Source of the DNA: an uncultured Leptolyngbya sp. | GTDB lineage: Bacteria > Cyanobacteriota > Cyanobacteriia > Phormidesmidales > Phormidesmidaceae | DNA length: 8,151 bases | Direction: 5' to 3' | Assembly: GCA_937899365.1 (NCBI GenBank) | Contig: CALBPH010000256.1 | Location: 1 to 8,151, forward strand | Shown here: positions 5,885 to 8,151 of the stretch, one piece after another | Layout of the letters: every line of letters begins with the position of its first letter | Numbering within the stretch: the stretch's first letter is position 1 | Translations under genes and position numbers: made by a program | The notes under the pieces: model-generated | Told to the model about the DNA's origin: nothing | The model's database searches: none | What the model saw: only the letters and a program-made list of their open reading frames with translations

Positions 5885-5907
5885 ATCTCGCCTTAAGCGT
5901 TATTCAA
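5881..5907. terminator. Symmetrical hairpin across the convergent gene ends
   Basis: TTGAAT (5881-5886) pairs with ATTCAA (5902-5907), and inside it CGC (5889-5891) pairs with GCG (5897-5899) around CTTAA. The structure spans both stop codons (5882-5884 plus, 5893-5895 minus), and only 8 nt separate the two genes. It could serve as a weak bidirectional end signal. No T run follows on either strand. Confidence 0.3.
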
Positions 5908-6921
5908 AGCCAGCTCAACCAGGTCCGGCACCTGGTTAATCTGTTGCTCATTCACCATTAAATTGGTGACGGCCCTAATGGTATTTGGCCCCACCGGTAA
6001 CACATACACGCCCTTGAGCTTCAGCCGCTCCGCCAGTACCTGAGCCGGCAACACTTTGGTTTGAAACAAAACAATATTTGTTTCCACCGTTTGAGGATCA
6101 ATCTCAATACCCGCTATGGACTGCAGCCCCTGGGCCAGGGTTTGGGCATTGAAGTGATCTTCTCTTAAATGGGCCCGGTGGTGCTTGAGACCATAGATGG
6201 CACCCGCCGCCATCATGCCCGCCTGGCGCATCCCACCACCCAACATTTTACGAAACCGCCGCGCCCGCTCGATAAATGCCTTAGACCCGGCTAGGGCAGA
6301 CCCCACTGGTGCCCCCAACCCCTTCGAAAAACAAACGCTGACCGAGTCAAACGCTTCCACATAGTCCACCTCAGAAATATTCTGGGCGATGCAGGCATTC
6401 CAAAGCCTGGCCCCGTCGAGGTGAAGCTTGAGACCATGCTGCTGACAAACTTTAGAAATAGCCCTGATCTCCGAGAGCGGATAAATTCTGCCACCGCCAC
6501 GGTTATGGGTATTCTCCAGACAGACTAGTTTAGTCCTAGGAAAGTGAACATCGGTTGGGCGTAGCACCTGCTCTAGGTCCCTGGCGGTAAAAACACCACG
6601 GTCCCCTTTGACTAGACGGCACCTCACCCCCGAGAGAGCCGCCGGACCGCCCCCTACGTAGTAGTAGATAAGGGCCAGGGACTCCAAAATGACTTCGTCA
6701 CCGGGCTCGGTGTGAGTACGCAGTGCAATCTGGTTGGTCATGGTGCCAGAGGGCATAAACACCGCCGCTTCTTTGCCCAACAAACCAGCAACATACCGCT
6801 CTAGCTGGTTTACGGTAGGGTCATCCCCTAGCACATCGTCCCCCACCTCAGCGGTGGCAATGGCATCCCTCATGCCCTGGGTTGGTTGCGTAATCGTATC
6901 GCTTCTTAGATCGATGGGCAT
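5893..6921 (-). CDS. Threonine-aldolase-family PLP enzyme (low-specificity L-threonine aldolase-like)
   Basis: A 342-residue cytoplasmic fold-type I PLP enzyme of the length usual for LtaE/Gly1, which cleaves L-threonine or L-allo-threonine to glycine and acetaldehyde. Family motifs run the whole length: MPIDLRSDTITQPT at the start, PSGTMTNQ (57-64), H126 in VHFPRTK, ENTHNRGGGR (136-145), HLDGARLWN (167-175; PLP-ring D169 and R172), Schiff-base lysine K200 in CFSKGLGAPVGS, KMLGGGMRQAG (225-235) and R316 near the end. One expected residue is absent: the histidine that stacks on PLP (in the motif EADSHI of the Thermotoga enzyme) is Leu84 here, in ESLALI. Substrate specificity may therefore differ. 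It is second in a minus-strand pair, 21 nt after the DCC gene, with no clear Shine-Dalgarno. Confidence 0.88.
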   Translation of the reverse strand: MPIDLRSDTITQPTQGMRDAIATAEVGDDVLGDDPTVNQLERYVAGLLGKEAAVFMPSGTMTNQIALRTHTEPGDEVILESLALIYYYVGGGPAALSGVRCRLVKGDRGVFTARDLEQVLRPTDVHFPRTKLVCLENTHNRGGGRIYPLSEIRAISKVCQQHGLKLHLDGARLWNACIAQNISEVDYVEAFDSVSVCFSKGLGAPVGSALAGSKAFIERARRFRKMLGGGMRQAGMMAAGAIYGLKHHRAHLREDHFNAQTLAQGLQSIAGIEIDPQTVETNIVLFQTKVLPAQVLAERLKLKGVYVLPVGPNTIRAVTNLMVNEQQINQVPDLVELALNNA

Positions 6922-6932
6922 TGGTTTAATCG

Positions 6933-6947
6933 TGTAGACCGTCTACA
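6933..6947. repeat. 15-nt palindrome between the DCC gene and the aldolase gene
   Basis: TGTAGAC and GTCTACA flank a single C. The palindrome contains the DCC stop codon (minus strand, 6943-6945) and lies 11 nt before the aldolase start at 6921. It could be an RNA hairpin that tunes reinitiation between the two genes, or chance. Confidence 0.3.
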
Positions 6948-7368
6948 ACCGGCAAGCCTCGTCTGGTTGGCAGCGCTGGTTGCGTTGGGCAATAATAGTG
7001 GCCAGATCCGGACGACCAGTCAGCTTTAAGCGCCAGTCGGCCCAAATGTCGTACAGTTTGTCGACCATGGGTCCAAGTACGGTCCTCTGGGTGGGGGCAT
7101 ACATCCAACCGATGCCCAATATGCCATAGACCCGGCGAAACACCTCAACATTTTGTACAACAGTGCCATCGGGTAGGACAGCGTGGATGCGGGCCATAGC
7201 CGTTTCAAACGAAACATTACCATTGGCAGCGGGGTCATAGGTGTCAGCGGCAATGTCTGTAAACGCCACCAGACCGCGACCGCTGTCTTTCTTTCGCAAA
7301 AAGTTGACCTCACGCAGACACAGGGGACAGTCCCCGTCGTAGAGCAGATTAATTTTCCAGTCGGTCAT
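6943..7368 (-). CDS. DCC-family (DUF393) thiol-disulfide oxidoreductase-like protein
   Basis: A 141-residue soluble protein with the family signature YDGDCPLC (10-17): D11, C14 and C17 form a CxxC redox-type centre just after the first beta strand, as in YuxK-like proteins. F36-T-D-I follows, and the C-terminal half (WMYAPTQRTVLGPMVDKLYDIWADWR, given here as positions 88-113) is the helical part typical of the family. Two additional cysteines (C133, C139) sit at the C-terminus. Redox activity is assigned by motif only; the family's substrates are largely unknown. It precedes the aldolase by 21 nt, so the two are likely co-transcribed. The ATG at 7368 puts the signature at residue 10, as usual. 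A TAAAAT-like -10 box occurs upstream on the minus strand (around 7400-7405) without a clear -35. Confidence 0.85.
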   Translation of the reverse strand: MTDWKINLLYDGDCPLCLREVNFLRKKDSGRGLVAFTDIAADTYDPAANGNVSFETAMARIHAVLPDGTVVQNVEVFRRVYGILGIGWMYAPTQRTVLGPMVDKLYDIWADWRLKLTGRPDLATIIAQRNQRCQPDEACRL

Positions 7369-7467
7369 GAATGTGAGGAGACCATTACTATTTCCTTACC
7401 GTATTTTAAGGCGTATTTTTAATTTTTGCTGGCGCTGTTCACAGGGTCCCCTGACTCAGTTTTGGCC

Positions 7468-7560
7468 AGCCGCGACTGCTTTAGGGGGATGAACCGAGCG
7501 GTTAGACATGCTAAGTGGCAACATCTTTCTGCTGAAAATCATCACGAGGATCGGCAACAC
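7468..7560 (-). repeat. Intergenic terminal-inverted-repeat element, copy B
   Basis: Same orientation as copy A. It carries the identical 15-mer CGGTTAGACATGCTA (7499-7513), GGGGGATG (7484-7491) and CGAGGATC (7545-7552). The terminal repeats are more decayed than in A and C (CGACTGCTT versus ATCGGCAAC). ACCG/CGGT (7493-7502) and TTAG/CTAA (7503-7515) can form two small hairpins that are partly kept in copy A. It lies between the kinase stop and the DCC start, both on the minus strand. Confidence 0.65.
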
Positions 7561-7564
7561 CCCG

Positions 7565-8151
7565 TTATGAAGGTGGGCTGACCGTGTTATGGGTGCTCAA
7601 GAGATGTTCGTTAATTGTTCGTAGCAGGTGTTTACGGTTAAAAGGTTTATGGATACAGGCGTTGCAACCCACAGCAAAAATCTCTTCTAGCTGCTCATTA
7701 AAGGTACTGGCCGTCAGGGCAATGATGGGCAGGTGAGGATCATGCTGCTTGATATAGGCGGTGGCATCATAGCCATTCATGACCGGCATTTGAATATCCA
7801 TCAGGATCAGCGATGGTCGAGATCGCCGCCATTGCTCAATTGCCTGCTTACCGTTTTCAGCTTCACAGATTTCAAACCCAGCATTACCCAAAATATTTTT
7901 GAGTAACAAACGATTGGTGGGGGCATCTTCAACCACTAAAATCTCGTAGCGCTGCTTGGGTAGAGCAGGATTTTTGGCTTCACCCGACACTGGCACATTG
8001 AGCTGAGGAGATGTTTCAATCATTGTCATGGGGAGCTGAATGTAAAAGGTAGTGCCCTGGTTAAGCTGGCTATGGCATCGGATACTCGACCCAATTAGCT
8101 GAATCTGACCCAGACAAGGAGCGAACACCAAGCCCGCCCCCTGCGCGCGGG
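7565..8151 (-). CDS. C-terminal part of a hybrid histidine kinase (ATPase end plus receiver), cut by the right edge
   Basis: The reading frame stays open to the right edge, so the start lies outside the window; TTG at 8131-8129 is not a real start. The first visible residues, RAQGAGLVFA through GQIQLIGSSIRCHSQLNQGTTFYIQLP, align with the end of a histidine-kinase HATPase domain, though the G2 box reads GAGLVF instead of GTGLGL. After a short linker comes a complete receiver: ILVVEDAPTN with the acidic pair, phospho-acceptor Asp at 7796-7798 in LMDIQMPVMNG, Thr in IALTAS, and Lys in HKPF. The protein ends 20-odd residues later, so no HPt domain follows. The likely role is a membrane or cytosolic sensor with internal phosphotransfer. 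The N-terminal sensor cannot be seen. Confidence 0.85.
   Translation of the reverse strand, partial: RAQGAGLVFAPCLGQIQLIGSSIRCHSQLNQGTTFYIQLPMTMIETSPQLNVPVSGEAKNPALPKQRYEILVVEDAPTNRLLLKNILGNAGFEICEAENGKQAIEQWRRSRPSLILMDIQMPVMNGYDATAYIKQHDPHLPIIALTASTFNEQLEEIFAVGCNACIHKPFNRKHLLRTINEHLLSTHNTVSPPS

Noticed and set aside
1287..7560. Composite transposon bounded by direct copies A and B
   Set aside because: The elements are under 100 bp and diverged about 30%, no transposase or integrase is present, and a third inverted copy lies inside, so a single mobile unit is not supported.
7567..7581. Mini-ORF ATGAAGGTGGGCTGA next to repeat copy B
   Set aside because: Four codons, antisense to the end of the kinase gene, with no counterpart at copies A or C.
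1..8151. CRISPR array
   Set aside because: No set of regularly spaced identical repeats with unique spacers exists. The only tandem repeat has two units and a 1-nt gap.

Overview
The window looks like a cyanobacterial chromosome segment. Two HIP1 octamers (GCGATCGC) are present, the second receiver domain of the first gene resembles the PatA family, and the arsenic genes have a cyanobacterial style. The genus cannot be fixed from the sequence; a filamentous Leptolyngbya-like lineage is only a guess. Seven protein genes are supported, one of them cut by the right edge.

Layout. 1-370 is AT-rich non-coding DNA with an 18-bp perfect hairpin, a tandem 21-bp repeat and two mini-ORFs that use the only good ribosome site. 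371-1189 (+) encodes a double receiver protein. 1391-2917 (+) encodes an exported serine hydrolase of the beta-lactamase class C fold. 3140-5884 (+) is an apparent three-gene arsenic operon: an ArsJ-associated-type GAPDH, an ACR3 arsenite exporter and a small HCX5R phosphatase-like protein. Its promoter is overlaid by a palindrome of the ArsR operator type. On the minus strand, a DCC-family thiol protein (7368-6943) is followed after 21 nt by a threonine-aldolase-like PLP enzyme (6921-5893), which converges on the arsenic operon. At the right edge a minus-strand hybrid histidine kinase gene enters the window with the end of its ATPase domain and a complete receiver.

How the genes work together. 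GAPDH can make 1-arseno-3-phosphoglycerate from arsenate, and ACR3 exports arsenite. The phosphatase-like third gene has no assigned place in this chemistry and is the most interesting functional question. Neither arsR, arsC nor arsJ is in the window. The two receiver-domain genes at the ends are the edges of separate signalling loci.

The least expected structure is a family of roughly 85-95 bp intergenic elements with short terminal inverted repeats (TTGCTGA...TCAGCAA type). There are three divergent copies: 1287-1378, 2949-3043 (opposite orientation) and 7468-7560. They lie on both sides of the serine hydrolase gene and again between the kinase and the DCC gene. A second oddity is a 22-bp perfect palindrome centred on a HIP1 site, exactly over the codon of the conserved glutamate of ACR3, where the G/C strand bias of the gene reverses.
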